A program made the position numbers and the translations under genes. This document shows positions 17,967-27,094 of a stretch of DNA of 64,000 bases, piece after piece (position 1 is the first letter of the stretch; the number at the start of each line of letters is the position of its first letter). The notes beneath the pieces were generated by a model, which worked only from the letters and a program-made list of their open reading frames with translations, had not been told where the DNA came from and did no database searches. Source of the DNA: Anoxybacillus amylolyticus. Its GTDB lineage: Bacteria; Bacillota; Bacilli; Bacillales; Anoxybacillaceae. The stretch covers positions 368,501 through 432,500 of the forward strand of contig NZ_CP015438.1 in assembly GCF_001634285.1 (NCBI RefSeq), given 5' to 3'.

Positions 17967-18073
17967 CGAATTTCCTCTTTCCGGGTGAAGGAAAGAAGAT
18001 GTTTTATGCATGAAACCTTCCTTTCTGGAGAAGATAAGCAAAGACCATCTATATTCAGAAAGGGGATTTGCAA

Positions 18074-18430
18074 ATGAAGAAAAAAGCTTTATTTATCCGG
18101 TTATTCAGTGCGTTTGTCGCGATGTTGCTCGTTTCCGGCTGCAACTTCACCCGCGACAACCAAAACCCACCGCCCCCAACAACGAACGAAAACAACGACA
18201 TGAACGATACGGACGTTAATCCGTCGGACGACGTCAACCAACGAGATGACGCCACTAACCGAAACGAGCCGAAAAGCAATGACTTAAACGACAACTTGAA
18301 CAAAAACTTGCCGCCTGGCGACGACACAAACAATGGCCCTGGCGATGACGAAAACGACAACCAACCGGACCGCGAAGACCCAATCGAAGACCCAAAAGAC
18401 ATGCAAGACAAAAACAACAAAGACCAATAA
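18074..18430 (+). CDS. Asn/Asp/Pro-rich lipoprotein
   Basis: This 118-residue protein has a lipoprotein signal (about residues 1-22, lipobox VSGC with Cys23). The mature part is disordered, dominated by Asn, Asp, Pro and Glu (for example NNPGDDENDNQPDREDPIED-like stretches). There is no recognisable domain. It is presumably lipid-anchored on the outer membrane face, and its function is unknown. The ATG at 18074 is 7 nt after AAAGGGGA; TTG at 18068 is too close. A terminator and a dispersed repeat follow. Confidence 0.75.
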   Translation: MKKKALFIRLFSAFVAMLLVSGCNFTRDNQNPPPPTTNENNDMNDTDVNPSDDVNQRDDATNRNEPKSNDLNDNLNKNLPPGDDTNNGPGDDENDNQPDREDPIEDPKDMQDKNNKDQ

Positions 18431-18435
18431 CAACC

Positions 18436-18466
18436 AACCAGCTCACCAGAAGGGGGCTGGTTTTTT
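18436..18466 (+). terminator. Terminator after the lipoprotein gene
   Basis: AACCAGC and GCTGGTT pair around a 13-nt loop, and the 3' arm runs into TTTTTT. Confidence 0.8.
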
Positions 18467-18473
18467 AGACGAG

Positions 18474-18545
18474 GTGCCTGTCACGCCCCGAGGGTTGTCG
18501 GGATTTGTAGAAACAGAGAGTCATAGTGGCTCTCTGTTTTTTTTT
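18474..18545 (+). repeat. Dispersed intergenic repeat with terminator hairpin, copy 1
   Basis: It begins GTGCCTGTCACGCCCCGA, continues to GGATTTGTAGAAACAGAGAG and ends in the stem ACAGAGAG/CTCTCTGT followed by nine T. The same arrangement recurs around an IS3 insertion (26877-26883 joined to 28340-28401). The first 18 bases recur at 24624-24641. The 3' half is itself a Rho-independent terminator. Confidence 0.8.
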
Positions 18546-18579
18546 ACGAATATTGTCAATAAAAATCTAAAGGAAATAC

Positions 18580-18609
18580 TTGCTTATATTTTACGGTTTA
18601 TGATATATT
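18580..18609 (+). promoter_or_regulatory. rbs operon promoter
   Basis: TTGCTT (18580-18585) and TATATT (18604-18609) are 18 nt apart, immediately before the palindromic operator. Confidence 0.5.
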
Positions 18610-18612
18610 GTA

Positions 18613-18626
18613 TGTAACCGGTTACA
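18613..18626 (+). promoter_or_regulatory. RbsR operator
   Basis: TGTAACCGGTTACA is a perfect 14-bp palindrome with a central CG, the usual form of a LacI-family site. It lies just downstream of the -10, so bound RbsR would block its own operon. Confidence 0.75.
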
Positions 18627-18649
18627 GAAAACGAAGGTGGAGAACAAAT

Positions 18650-19639
18650 ATGGCTACAATCCGGGATGTTGCCAAGTTGGCAGGAGTATCGGTTGCAACG
18701 GTTTCGCGCGTGTTAAACCAAAATGGCTATGTGAACGAAGAAACGGAAAAACGGGTGCGAAAAGCGATTGAAGAGTTGAACTATAAGCCGAATGAAGTGG
18801 CGCGAACGTTATTTAAAAAGACGTCAAAAACGATCGGATTGATCGTTCCAGATATTTCGAACCCTTTCTTCCCCGAGCTTGTTCGGGCGATTGAAGATGT
18901 GATGAACATTTATGACTATACGGTGATTTTATGCAACTCGGACGAAAAAAGCGAAAAAGAAAAACAATACATGGATGTGTTAAAACAAAAATATGTAGAC
19001 GGCATGATTTTAACGACGAATCAATTGGCGATTGAGGAAGTGATGGAATTAGATATTCCAATTGTTGTTCTTGACCGTCCGTCTGATCATTCATTTCCAT
19101 CGGTCATTGCGGATAATTATAATGGGGCAAGGCTAGCTACAAGGCATTTGTATGACATCGGATGCCGAAAAATCGCCCATATTCAAGGTCCAGCGCATGT
19201 GGTGAACGCGATGCAGCGTTTTTACGGGTATCGCGATGAAATGAAAAGTTTAGGGCTTTGGGAAGATGCATTTGTGATTCAAGGAAATTATCAGCTGAAA
19301 CAAGCGAAAGAAGCGGTGCTTCAGGCGCTTCAAAACGATCATGTCGATGGCATTTTTGCGGGGAACGATGCGATGGCGGTCGGTGCTTTAAAAGCTGTTC
19401 AACAATTAGGACTACGCGTCCCAGAAGATGTTGCGATTATCGGGTATGACGGTATTCCGTTAACGGAGATGACGACGCCAGAGCTGTCGACCATTTCGCA
19501 ACCGATTTATGAAATGGGGGCAATTGCGGCAAGGCTTTTAGTTAAAAAAATTGAAGGTCAATTGATTGAGCAGCTTCATTACGTATTGCCTGTTAAACTT
19601 ATCGAGCGGGAGTCGACGCGCAGGAGGGGAAAAGCATGA
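18650..19639 (+). CDS. rbsR: Ribose operon repressor, LacI family
   Basis: RbsR (329 aa) has a LacI helix-turn-helix (ATIRDVAKLAGVSVATVSRV, residues 2-21), a hinge helix (NEVARTLFKK) and a periplasmic-binding-like effector domain ending in LPVKLIERESTRRR. It should repress the rbs operon until ribose is present. The ATG at 18650 follows GAAGGTGG and starts the HTH directly; the frame upstream is not needed. Its stop overlaps rbsK. The six-gene order R-K-D-A-C-B equals that of B. subtilis. Confidence 0.93.
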   Translation: MATIRDVAKLAGVSVATVSRVLNQNGYVNEETEKRVRKAIEELNYKPNEVARTLFKKTSKTIGLIVPDISNPFFPELVRAIEDVMNIYDYTVILCNSDEKSEKEKQYMDVLKQKYVDGMILTTNQLAIEEVMELDIPIVVLDRPSDHSFPSVIADNYNGARLATRHLYDIGCRKIAHIQGPAHVVNAMQRFYGYRDEMKSLGLWEDAFVIQGNYQLKQAKEAVLQALQNDHVDGIFAGNDAMAVGALKAVQQLGLRVPEDVAIIGYDGIPLTEMTTPELSTISQPIYEMGAIAARLLVKKIEGQLIEQLHYVLPVKLIERESTRRRGKA

Positions 19640-20520
19640 AAAAGCCGACGATTACGGTAATTGGAAGCATTAATATGGACTTAGTGACGATTGCAAAACG
19701 AATGCCGGTCCAAGGCGAAACGGTATTAGGGGAAGCGTTTCGCCTCATCCCTGGTGGGAAAGGAGCCAATCAAGCGGTGGCGGCTGCGCGGCTTGGTGCA
19801 GACGTCCATATGATTGGCGCTGTCGGTGCTGATATGTTTGGAACAGAGCTGCTTCAACATTTAGAGAAAGAAGGAATTGTTGTCGACGGTGTGAAACCGG
19901 TTACAGATGTCGAAACAGGCATTGCGACAATTGTCATTTCGGAAGGAGACAACCGCATTATCGTCGTTCCAGGTGCCAACCATGCGCTATGTCCAGACGA
20001 TCTAGAGCGGTGGGAAGAGAAAATTGCGACAAGCGATGTTTGCCTTCTTCAGTTAGAAATCCCGCTTCCGGTCGTGGAGCAAGCGGTGCTGATCGCAAAA
20101 CGCCACGGTGTTCGTGTTATTTTAAATCCAGCACCGGCGCAGCCGCTTCCAGACACATTGCTCGATCAAGTAGATATTTTAACCCCAAACGAACACGAAC
20201 GTGATGTCGTGCTAGCGGGGCGACCGATGGAAAAATGGGCGCACAAATTGATCGTGACAGAAGGAAAACGAGGCGTTTCGTTCCAACGAAACGGTGAGTG
20301 GACGCTTATTCCGAGTTTCCATGTGCCTGTTGTTGATACGACAGGGGCGGGGGATACGTTTAACGGAGCGCTTGCGGTGGCATTAAGTAAAGGCATGGCG
20401 TTAGAAGAAGCTTGCTGTTATGCGAATGCAGCGGCAGCACTCTCCGTCACAAAGCTCGGGGCGCAAACCGGGATGCCGACAGAAAAAGAACTTGAGTCGT
20501 TTCTTTCGGAGAAAGGATGA
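19636..20520 (+). CDS. rbsK: Ribokinase
   Basis: RbsK (294 aa) phosphorylates D-ribose at O5 with ATP. It is a PfkB-family kinase. GSINMDLV and GGKGANQAVAAARLGADV form the N-terminal substrate motif, and VVDTTGAGDTFNGAL contains the anion hole and the catalytic aspartate. It overlaps the rbsR stop (ATGA) and is followed by rbsD with nearly no gap. Confidence 0.94.
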   Translation: MKKPTITVIGSINMDLVTIAKRMPVQGETVLGEAFRLIPGGKGANQAVAAARLGADVHMIGAVGADMFGTELLQHLEKEGIVVDGVKPVTDVETGIATIVISEGDNRIIVVPGANHALCPDDLERWEEKIATSDVCLLQLEIPLPVVEQAVLIAKRHGVRVILNPAPAQPLPDTLLDQVDILTPNEHERDVVLAGRPMEKWAHKLIVTEGKRGVSFQRNGEWTLIPSFHVPVVDTTGAGDTFNGALAVALSKGMALEEACCYANAAAALSVTKLGAQTGMPTEKELESFLSEKG

Positions 20521-20525
20521 AAAAG

Positions 20526-20921
20526 ATGAAAAAACATGGGGTGTTAAATAAAGAATTGAATACAGTATTTGCTTCGTTAGGGCATACGGATACAATCGTT
20601 GTCGCTGATTGTGGTTTGCCGATCCCTGAAGGAGTGACGCGCATTGATTTATCTGTCATTAAAGGCTTCCCGTCCTTTTTGTCCGTACTCGATCCGATTT
20701 TAGAAGAATTAGAGATTGAAGCGATTACGATTGCGGAAGAAATGCAAGCGCACAATTCGGCTATGTATCAAGAGATTCAAAAGCGATTTGCAAACACGAC
20801 AACACATATCGTTTCCCATGAACAACTAAAAGGAATGATGAAATCAGCAAAAGCAGTCATTCGCACAGGAGAGGCGACTCCTTACGCCAATATCATTCTT
20901 CACTCGGGCGTTAATTTTTAA
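20526..20921 (+). CDS. rbsD: D-ribose pyranase
   Basis: RbsD (131 aa) interconverts pyranose and furanose forms of ribose before phosphorylation. It has [20 protein letters not shown] at the start with the catalytic histidine (His4), and [18 protein letters not shown] at the end. The ATG at 20526 is preferred to the one at 20517 because it gives the family length of 131 aa and 9-nt spacing to GGAGAAAGG. Confidence 0.93.
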   Translation: MKKHGVLNKELNTVFASLGHTDTIVVADCGLPIPEGVTRIDLSVIKGFPSFLSVLDPILEELEIEAITIAEEMQAHNSAMYQEIQKRFANTTTHIVSHEQLKGMMKSAKAVIRTGEATPYANIILHSGVNF

Positions 20922-20934
20922 GGGGGAGAGAAAC

Positions 20935-22425
20935 GTGCCATTCATTCAAATGAAAGGAATTAAAAAGGCGTTTCACCATCACCTCGTCTTAGACGGAGTC
21001 GATTTTGAAGTTTGTGCGGGCGAAGTGAATGCGTTAATGGGGGAGAATGGGACTGGAAAATCGACGTTAATGAAAATATTGACAGGGATGTACGAAAAAG
21101 ATGCAGGGACGATCACAGTAGATGGGAGAGAAGTTCATTATCGGCACCCGAAAGAAGCAGAGCGAGACGGCATTGTGTTTATTCATCAAGAGCTGAACAT
21201 CATTCCGACGTTAACGGTAGCCGAAAATATGTTTTTAGGACGAGAACAGACGATTGGAAAAACGGGATGGATTCGTCAAAAAGAAATGGCCGACGAGGCA
21301 AGACAATATTTGCAAAAACTCGGCATGGACATCGACCCAAATGATATGGCGGGCCATTTATCGGTCGGGAAGCAACAAATTATTGAAATTGCAAGGGCGC
21401 TATCAACGAACGCCAAATGTTTAATTATGGATGAGCCAACAGCAGCACTAACCGATCGAGAAATTCAAACGCTTTTTACAGTTATTCGTACGTTAAAACA
21501 ACAAGGGGTTGCGATTATTTATATTTCGCATCGGATGGAAGAAATTTTTACTATTTGTGATCGCATTTCGGTGTTGCGGGATGGCGAATTTATCGGAACG
21601 AAGCAAATACGCGAAACGACATTTGATGAAATCGTTCATATGATGGTCGGCAGACAAATCGGGGAGCGCTTTCCGACACGAAGCGTCCGTATTGGTGAAG
21701 AACGGCTTCGTGTTGAAGGGCTAACACAAAAAGGGGTATTTCACAATGTTTCGTTTGCGGTGCATGCGGGTGAAATTTTAGGAATTGCTGGGTTGATGGG
21801 TGCCGGTCGCACGGAAATCATGGAAGCGATTTTTGGCATTCGAAAAATCGATGCAGGAACGATTTATTTGAATCAGCAACCCGTAAAGATTTCATCGCCG
21901 CGCCAAGCGGTGGAATATGGCATGGCTTTTATTACCGAAGACCGAAAAGGAAAAGGACTTATTTTACAGATGAGTGTTCGGGAAAACTTAACGCTACCGA
22001 AATCCAAACAACTTGCTACAGCAGGGTTTATTGACGGTAAAAAGGAAAATGAACTCGTCCGTTCGTTAGTAGAGCGCCTTCAGATTAAGGCAGCTTCTGC
22101 TGAAATGGAAGTGAAGGCGCTAAGCGGTGGTAACCAGCAAAAAGTCGTGTTTGGGAAATGGCTGGCAATGAATCCAAACATATTGATTTTAGATGAGCCA
22201 ACACGCGGAGTAGACGTTGGGGCAAAAAAAGAAATTTATGAGATTATGAACGAATTAGCTGCGCAAGGGGTTGCGATTATTATGGTATCGTCGGAACTGC
22301 CCGAAATTCTTGGAATGAGCGATCGGATTATGGTTGTTCATGAAGGAAAGGTAACGGCGATTCTCAATAACGACAATGTCGATCAAGAGATGATTATGCG
22401 CGCAGCGACAGGGGGAGAAGCGTAA
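20935..22425 (+). CDS. rbsA: Ribose ABC transporter, ATP-binding protein
   Basis: RbsA (496 aa) has two fused ABC domains. The first has Walker [10 protein letters not shown] (threonine where alanine is usual), signature LSVGKQQ and Walker [14 protein letters not shown]. The second has the degenerate P-loop GLMGAGRTE, signature [15 protein letters not shown] and [11 protein letters not shown], as is standard for sugar transporters of this class. The start is GTG at 20935 after AAGGGGGAGAG. The stop overlaps rbsC by one base. Confidence 0.94.
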   Translation: MPFIQMKGIKKAFHHHLVLDGVDFEVCAGEVNALMGENGTGKSTLMKILTGMYEKDAGTITVDGREVHYRHPKEAERDGIVFIHQELNIIPTLTVAENMFLGREQTIGKTGWIRQKEMADEARQYLQKLGMDIDPNDMAGHLSVGKQQIIEIARALSTNAKCLIMDEPTAALTDREIQTLFTVIRTLKQQGVAIIYISHRMEEIFTICDRISVLRDGEFIGTKQIRETTFDEIVHMMVGRQIGERFPTRSVRIGEERLRVEGLTQKGVFHNVSFAVHAGEILGIAGLMGAGRTEIMEAIFGIRKIDAGTIYLNQQPVKISSPRQAVEYGMAFITEDRKGKGLILQMSVRENLTLPKSKQLATAGFIDGKKENELVRSLVERLQIKAASAEMEVKALSGGNQQKVVFGKWLAMNPNILILDEPTRGVDVGAKKEIYEIMNELAAQGVAIIMVSSELPEILGMSDRIMVVHEGKVTAILNNDNVDQEMIMRAATGGEA

Positions 22426-23387
22426 TGCAAAAGCCGATCGTGCAAGAGGCAAGAGCGGTTTGGGGATTGAACGTAAAAAAAATCGGTCCGTTGATGGGGC
22501 TGTTATTGCTTTGTTTCGTGTTAACTTTTCTCAGTGATAACTTTTTTACATTGGACAACTGGCTCAACATTTTACGCCAAGTGTCAATTAATGCGCTCAT
22601 TGCATTTGGCATGACGTTTGTCATTTTGACAGGTGGCATTGATTTATCGGTAGGGTCTGTTCTCGCGCTTTCTAGTGCGTTTGCGGCCGGATTGATGGCG
22701 GATGGCACGAACGGGCTTTTCGCGATGGTGATTGGCATTTTAGCCGGATTGGCGATGGGAGCGCTCAATGGGGTCATTATTACAAAAGGGCGTGTTGCAC
22801 CGTTTATCGCAACATTAGCGACAATGACCGTTTTTCGTGGCGCAACCCTTGTGTATACAGAAGGGCGTCCAATCACAGGGTTTTCAGATGAATTTGCTTT
22901 TCAAATGATTGGACGTGGATATTTTCTTGGCATTCCTGTTCCTGTTGTATTGATGATTGTCGCTTATGTAGTGCTTTATGTTGTGTTAAAGAAAACAACG
23001 TTTGGTCGCCATACGTATGCGATTGGCGGAAATGAAGAAGCGACCTGGTTAGCAGGCATTCGTGTCGACCGCTTAAAAATTTGGATTTACTCTTTAACTG
23101 GCGGTTTGTCCGCTTTAGCAGGGCTTATTTTAACATCGCGCCTTAACTCGGCACAGCCGACAGCAGGAACCGCCTATGAGCTCGATGCGATTGCGGCAGT
23201 TGTGTTAGGCGGCACTAGTTTATCTGGTGGTCGCGGCTGGATTTTTGGAACGTTAGTCGGTGCGCTCATTATCGGTATATTGAATAACGGCTTGAATTTA
23301 TTGAACGTGTCGTCTTTTTACCAACAAGTGATTAAAGGAATCGTCATTCTTCTTGCGGTGATTTTAGATCGCCGAAAAGAAGTTTGA
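22425..23387 (+). CDS. rbsC: Ribose ABC transporter, permease
   Basis: RbsC (320 aa) is the membrane channel of the importer, with about ten hydrophobic helices. Family motifs GGIDLSVGSVLALSS (about residue 66) and YELDAIAAVVLGGTSLSGG (about residue 247), the latter the coupling region that contacts RbsA, are clear. The ATG lies inside the rbsA stop (TAATG). Confidence 0.94.
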   Translation: MQKPIVQEARAVWGLNVKKIGPLMGLLLLCFVLTFLSDNFFTLDNWLNILRQVSINALIAFGMTFVILTGGIDLSVGSVLALSSAFAAGLMADGTNGLFAMVIGILAGLAMGALNGVIITKGRVAPFIATLATMTVFRGATLVYTEGRPITGFSDEFAFQMIGRGYFLGIPVPVVLMIVAYVVLYVVLKKTTFGRHTYAIGGNEEATWLAGIRVDRLKIWIYSLTGGLSALAGLILTSRLNSAQPTAGTAYELDAIAAVVLGGTSLSGGRGWIFGTLVGALIIGILNNGLNLLNVSSFYQQVIKGIVILLAVILDRRKEV

Positions 23388-23415
23388 TAGATAAAAAAAT
23401 CAAAGGAGTGGGGGA

Positions 23416-24348
23416 ATGATGAGGAAGTTTGTAAGTATGTTGGCTGTGTTGTTATTGGCAATGGGGATGTTAGTAGGTTGTTCGTTAGAAAACAATGCAA
23501 CTAGCACCAATAAAACAGAGAAAAAGAAAGAAGATGGGGTTAAAATTGGCTTATCTATTTCGACGTTGAACAACCCGTTTTTTGTCACGTTGAAAGAAGG
23601 AGCAGAAAAAGCAGCAAAAGAAGCGAACGCGACGTTAACGGTAGTTGACGCGCAAAACGATTCAGCAAAGCAAGCGAACGATATCGAAGATTTAATCCAA
23701 CAAGGAGTAGATGTCATTTTAGTCAACCCAACAGATTCGAGCGCGGTAACATCTGCCATTGAGTCTGCGAACAAAGCGAATATTCCAGTCATTACTGTAG
23801 ACCGTAGCGCGGATGGCGGTGAAGTCGTTGCTCATATTGCTTCTGATAACGTCGCGGGCGGAAAAATGGCGGGTGAATTTATCGTTGAAGCGTTGAAAGA
23901 TGGCGGAAATATCGTTGAGTTGGAAGGTATTCCTGGGTCATCAGCGGCACGTGAACGCGGTGAGGGGTTCCATCAAGTCATTGACAAAGCAAGCAACATG
24001 AAAGTCGTCGCAAAACAAGCAGCGGATTTTGACCGCGCTAAAGGACTATCGGTCATGGAAAACATTCTCCAAAGCCAAAAAGATATTAAAGCGGTGTTTG
24101 CGCATAACGACGAAATGGCGTTAGGTGCGTTAGAAGCACTTGAAGCGCACGGAATGAAAGATGTCATCGTCGTCGGATTTGACGCAACCGATGATGCAGT
24201 AAAGGCTGTGCAAGAAGGCAAAATGGCCGCAACAATTGCCCAAAAACCAGCATTAATCGGGGAAAACGCCGTCAAAACGGCACTAAAAGTCGTAAAAGGG
24301 GAAACAGTAGAAAAATTCATTCCGGTGCCGTTAGAATTAGTGAAATAG
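23416..24348 (+). CDS. rbsB: Ribose-binding lipoprotein
   Basis: RbsB (310 aa) is the substrate-binding component of the importer, lipid-anchored outside the membrane. The signal ends in the lipobox MLVGC (Cys22). The mature part is a type I periplasmic-binding fold, with VKIGLSISTLNNPFFVTLKE at the start, NPTDSSAVTSAIESANKANIP and HNDEMALGALEAL. The ATG at 23416 is 7 nt after AAAGGAG. It closes the operon before a strong terminator. Confidence 0.94.
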   Translation: MMRKFVSMLAVLLLAMGMLVGCSLENNATSTNKTEKKKEDGVKIGLSISTLNNPFFVTLKEGAEKAAKEANATLTVVDAQNDSAKQANDIEDLIQQGVDVILVNPTDSSAVTSAIESANKANIPVITVDRSADGGEVVAHIASDNVAGGKMAGEFIVEALKDGGNIVELEGIPGSSAARERGEGFHQVIDKASNMKVVAKQAADFDRAKGLSVMENILQSQKDIKAVFAHNDEMALGALEALEAHGMKDVIVVGFDATDDAVKAVQEGKMAATIAQKPALIGENAVKTALKVVKGETVEKFIPVPLELVK

Positions 24349-24377
24349 ATGCCTGTTCATTGCAATCTGAGATTAGA

Positions 24378-24417
24378 AAAACCGCCAACAGCCTACATGA
24401 GGTGAGAGGCGGTTTTT
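24378..24417 (+). terminator. Terminator of the rbs operon
   Basis: AAAACCGCC and GGCGGTTTT form a nine-bp stem with a 21-nt loop, followed by T residues. Confidence 0.88.
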
Positions 24418-24623
24418 TTGTTTGATGTATGAAAAATGCTTTTCCGGTCTTAAAGAAAGCCCTTTCATTCCATTTTGAGTAATTTCTGAATATCGTAAGA
24501 AAGCAAGGGGATAGGACGCGATGCCTGCCACATCTTGGTGGGATGACTGGTGTGGCTGCCGTCGCTTTGGGAGATTATTTGAGTGGAAACAAGATCAGCG
24601 ACAGGAAAGAAATGTGGGGCAAC

Positions 24624-24641
24624 GTGCCTGTCACGCCCCGA
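24624..24641 (+). repeat. Dispersed intergenic repeat, truncated copy
   Basis: GTGCCTGTCACGCCCCGA is identical to the first 18 bases of the copy at 18474. The hairpin half is missing and is replaced by SEC-C-like sequence. Confidence 0.7.
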
Positions 24642-24713
24642 TACATGGCGGCATATATACAAGAGAAAAAACAATAAATTAATGAGAGTGTGGCAACGCC
24701 GGCAAATGGATGT
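24641..24713 (+). pseudogene. Remnant of the 3' end of a SEC-C protein gene
   Basis: From TACATG onward the sequence repeats the end of the gene at 30314-32416. GGCATATATACAAGAGAAAA is identical, followed by AATAAATTA, GTGTGGCAA and GGCAAATGG at matching places. The copy lacks about seven bases around GATTGCC and its terminator stem is degraded. It is non-coding here. It could result from deletion of a paralogue or from recombination with the intact gene 7.7 kb away. Confidence 0.65.
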
Positions 24714-25027
24714 TCCTGCTGTTTTTCTCCTAATTTCGAAAGAAGTCTCCTAGTTGTAAATGAGGGGGAGGAGTTTTAGTTAGATATGGCCTAAAGCCAT
24801 TGACTTCTATCATATCATGTGATACTAAGCTGTGGCTTCTAAGTAATCGATGAAGTGAGGCTCTTTATTGTGCTATGTTGCGATGGATTATTTTTTATCC
24901 GAGCCGCTCCATCATCAAGCAAAAGATTTGAAACAACTTTAAAAAATTTTATTTTTTTTTAATGATGGAATATCTCCTGCTATGTATGCTAAAAATGCTA
25001 GTAATAGACATCGTATAGGGGGATATT

Positions 25028-26875
25028 ATGTGCGGCATAGCGGCTGTATTTTCTAATAAACAAATTCCGTTTGCAACGATAAAAAAAATGACAGATATTA
25101 TTGAGCATAGGGGGCCGGATGGTGAAGGTCACCAATCACTGTTAGATGATAAGCTGTGGCTAGGACATCGTCGGTTGGCGATTGTGGATCTTTCCAATAA
25201 CGGTTCTCAGCCGATGAGTTATAAAAACGGAAGATATTGGATTGTATTTAATGGGGAGATTTATAACTATATTGAAATCCGAAAAGAGCTAGAAGCTTTA
25301 GGGCATCGTTTTGTTTCCACGACGGATACGGAAGTGATTATGGCAGCGTACGATGAATGGGGAGAAGCTTGTTTGCACAAATTTAACGGCATGTGGGCCT
25401 TTATCATCATTGATACGGTAGCCAAAACGCTGTTTGCGTCCAGAGACCGGTTTGGCGTAAAACCTTTTTATTACGCCGTTAAAGATGAAACGATTGCCTT
25501 TGCTTCGGAAATTAAGCAGTTGCTTGTAGAAGACTTTGTCAGCAAAAAAGCCAATCGGGATAAAGTGGCTAAGTTTCTCTTATTTGGGGAAGTGAATATC
25601 GAAAAGGAAACGTTTTTTGAGGGAGTAAATCAGCTCCTTCCAAGTGAAGCGATGCGCGTGAATTTAGATGAAGGAGTATCTAGCTTAAAAGTTTGGAGAT
25701 ATTACCACCCTCCGTTGAATCAGTCAATGAAACGAGATGGAAACTTGGTTGAGTATCAGCAGCAATTTAAAGAGCTGTTGTTTGATTCGGTTCGGCTGCG
25801 GCTCAGAAGTGATGTGCCGGTCGGTTCGTGTTTAAGTGGCGGGATGGATTCTTCTTCCATCGTGTTAGTGATGCACGAACTGTTTAAGCAAAACGGTGTT
25901 CGTAATAACATTAAAACCTTTACGTCGTGCTTTGCCAATAAAAAATATGACGAATGGGAGTTTGCTGAAACAATTGTCGAGCAGGCAGAAGCGGACAGTT
26001 ATCGAGTATATCCAGATATGAATGATTTATTTCACGAGATTGAAGATTTAATCTGGCATCAGGACGAGCCGTTTAAATCCACGTCGATATACGCCCAGTG
26101 GAATGTAATGAGACTCGCTCGGCAGAATAATATAACAGTGCTGCTGGATGGACAAGGGGCCGATGAAACGATGGCTGGGTATCATCCATACATCTCTGTA
26201 TATATGGCGAATTTAATTCGAGCCGGTGAATTCCAGACAGCTGCTGAAGAGTTGAAAAAACTAAAAGAAACAGGACTCATTTCCGCCACGGAGCCGCTAG
26301 GGAAAGTATGGTTGAAAATCATCTACCACGCTTTAGGTGTCAAAATTCGCCGCGGAAGTGATGTGAAGGAACTGTTGAAAAAAGAATACGAACACATTAA
26401 TAGAACGGAAATACCGAGCAATTTTCAAGAGTACTTATATACCGAAATTTTCGGATCGTTGCAATCGTTATTAAGATACGAAGATCGAAACTCGATGGCG
26501 TTTTCGATTGAAGCACGGACGCCGTATCTTGATTATCGGTTAGTGGAGTTGATGCTGTCGATACCAGGCGGATACAAAATATATGACGGATATACGAAGC
26601 CGTTTTTACGACAAGCGATGAAGGGGATAATGAATGACAAAGTTCGACTGCGGGTCGATAAGAAAGGATTTGTGACACCGGAGGACATTTGGTATAGAGA
26701 AAAATTCGCAGAAATTAAATCCATCCTTTTATCCGACGATTCGCCGCTTGATCTATGGATTGACAAAACGCAGCTAAAAAATTGGCTAAACGACCCGGTG
26801 AAACCGTTCGGCAAATATCATTTATGGCGATTATTATCCGTTCATTTTTGGATGAAAAAATTTAATTTAGGGTAG
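25028..26875 (+). CDS. asnB: Glutamine-hydrolysing asparagine synthetase
   Basis: This 615-residue enzyme has an N-terminal class II glutaminase (Cys2 nucleophile after Met removal; RGPDGEGHQS; FNGEIYNYIEIRKELE) and a C-terminal synthetase with the PP-loop SGGMDSSSIVL (about residue 272). It makes asparagine from aspartate, glutamine and ATP, or a related amide. LDGQGADETMAGYHPY and EARTPYLDYRLVE are typical of the versions found near surface-polysaccharide genes, so a specialised amidotransfer role is possible. The ribosome site TAGGGGGATATT precedes the ATG. Only eight bases separate its stop from the IS3 insertion. Confidence 0.88.
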   Translation: MCGIAAVFSNKQIPFATIKKMTDIIEHRGPDGEGHQSLLDDKLWLGHRRLAIVDLSNNGSQPMSYKNGRYWIVFNGEIYNYIEIRKELEALGHRFVSTTDTEVIMAAYDEWGEACLHKFNGMWAFIIIDTVAKTLFASRDRFGVKPFYYAVKDETIAFASEIKQLLVEDFVSKKANRDKVAKFLLFGEVNIEKETFFEGVNQLLPSEAMRVNLDEGVSSLKVWRYYHPPLNQSMKRDGNLVEYQQQFKELLFDSVRLRLRSDVPVGSCLSGGMDSSSIVLVMHELFKQNGVRNNIKTFTSCFANKKYDEWEFAETIVEQAEADSYRVYPDMNDLFHEIEDLIWHQDEPFKSTSIYAQWNVMRLARQNNITVLLDGQGADETMAGYHPYISVYMANLIRAGEFQTAAEELKKLKETGLISATEPLGKVWLKIIYHALGVKIRRGSDVKELLKKEYEHINRTEIPSNFQEYLYTEIFGSLQSLLRYEDRNSMAFSIEARTPYLDYRLVELMLSIPGGYKIYDGYTKPFLRQAMKGIMNDKVRLRVDKKGFVTPEDIWYREKFAEIKSILLSDDSPLDLWIDKTQLKNWLNDPVKPFGKYHLWRLLSVHFWMKKFNLG

Positions 26876-26960
26876 CGTGCCTGTGCATTGCGATCCGAAA
26901 AGTAGACAGTATAAATTCAGTTAACTTGAAGGAATCAGAGTGATAAAGCTCTGGTTCCTT

Positions 26961-27067
26961 TCCTTTTCTCGTCTTTTTCTCAGTGTCTCAGAACCCCGTG
27001 GAACTGTCAAGGAAAGCACTTGACAGCCCCACGGAGTTCTGAGGAGAGATAGGTAAGACGAGAAGGA
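26961..27067 (-). repeat. Large nested palindrome inside the IS3 element
   Basis: Outer arms TCCTTTTCTCGTCTT and AAGACGAGAAGGA enclose inner 25-bp arms CTCAGAACCCCGTGGAACTG... and ...GACAGCCCCACGGAGTTCTGAG with a 7-nt loop. It lies between the left IS end and the orfB stop. A smaller hairpin (AAGGAA.CAGAG/CTCTG.TTCCTT, 26929-26960) precedes it. Confidence 0.8.
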
Positions 27068-27094
27068 GGAAATGTAGCCCACTTGTGATCGTTG

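Larger units (their letters stand above)
24421..25027 (+). other. Gene-free region between rbsB and asnB
   Basis: No supported gene. It holds an 18-bp piece of the dispersed repeat (24624-24641) fused to a degraded copy of the SEC-C gene 3' end (24641-24713). Farther on is an AT-rich stretch with GATGG/CCATC inverted repeats near 24885-24915. No T-box or riboswitch signature was recognised before asnB. Confidence 0.6.

Noticed and set aside
24351-24373. Solo IS3 end after rbsB (TGCCTGTTCATTGCAATC)
   Set aside because: It resembles the repeat head joined to the IS3 left end, but only over about 20 bases with several mismatches and no second end, so it is not called as a feature.
24780-25027. 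T-box or other riboswitch before asnB
   Set aside because: No T-box antiterminator motif, specifier stem pattern or terminator just before the start. Only AT-rich sequence and short inverted repeats.
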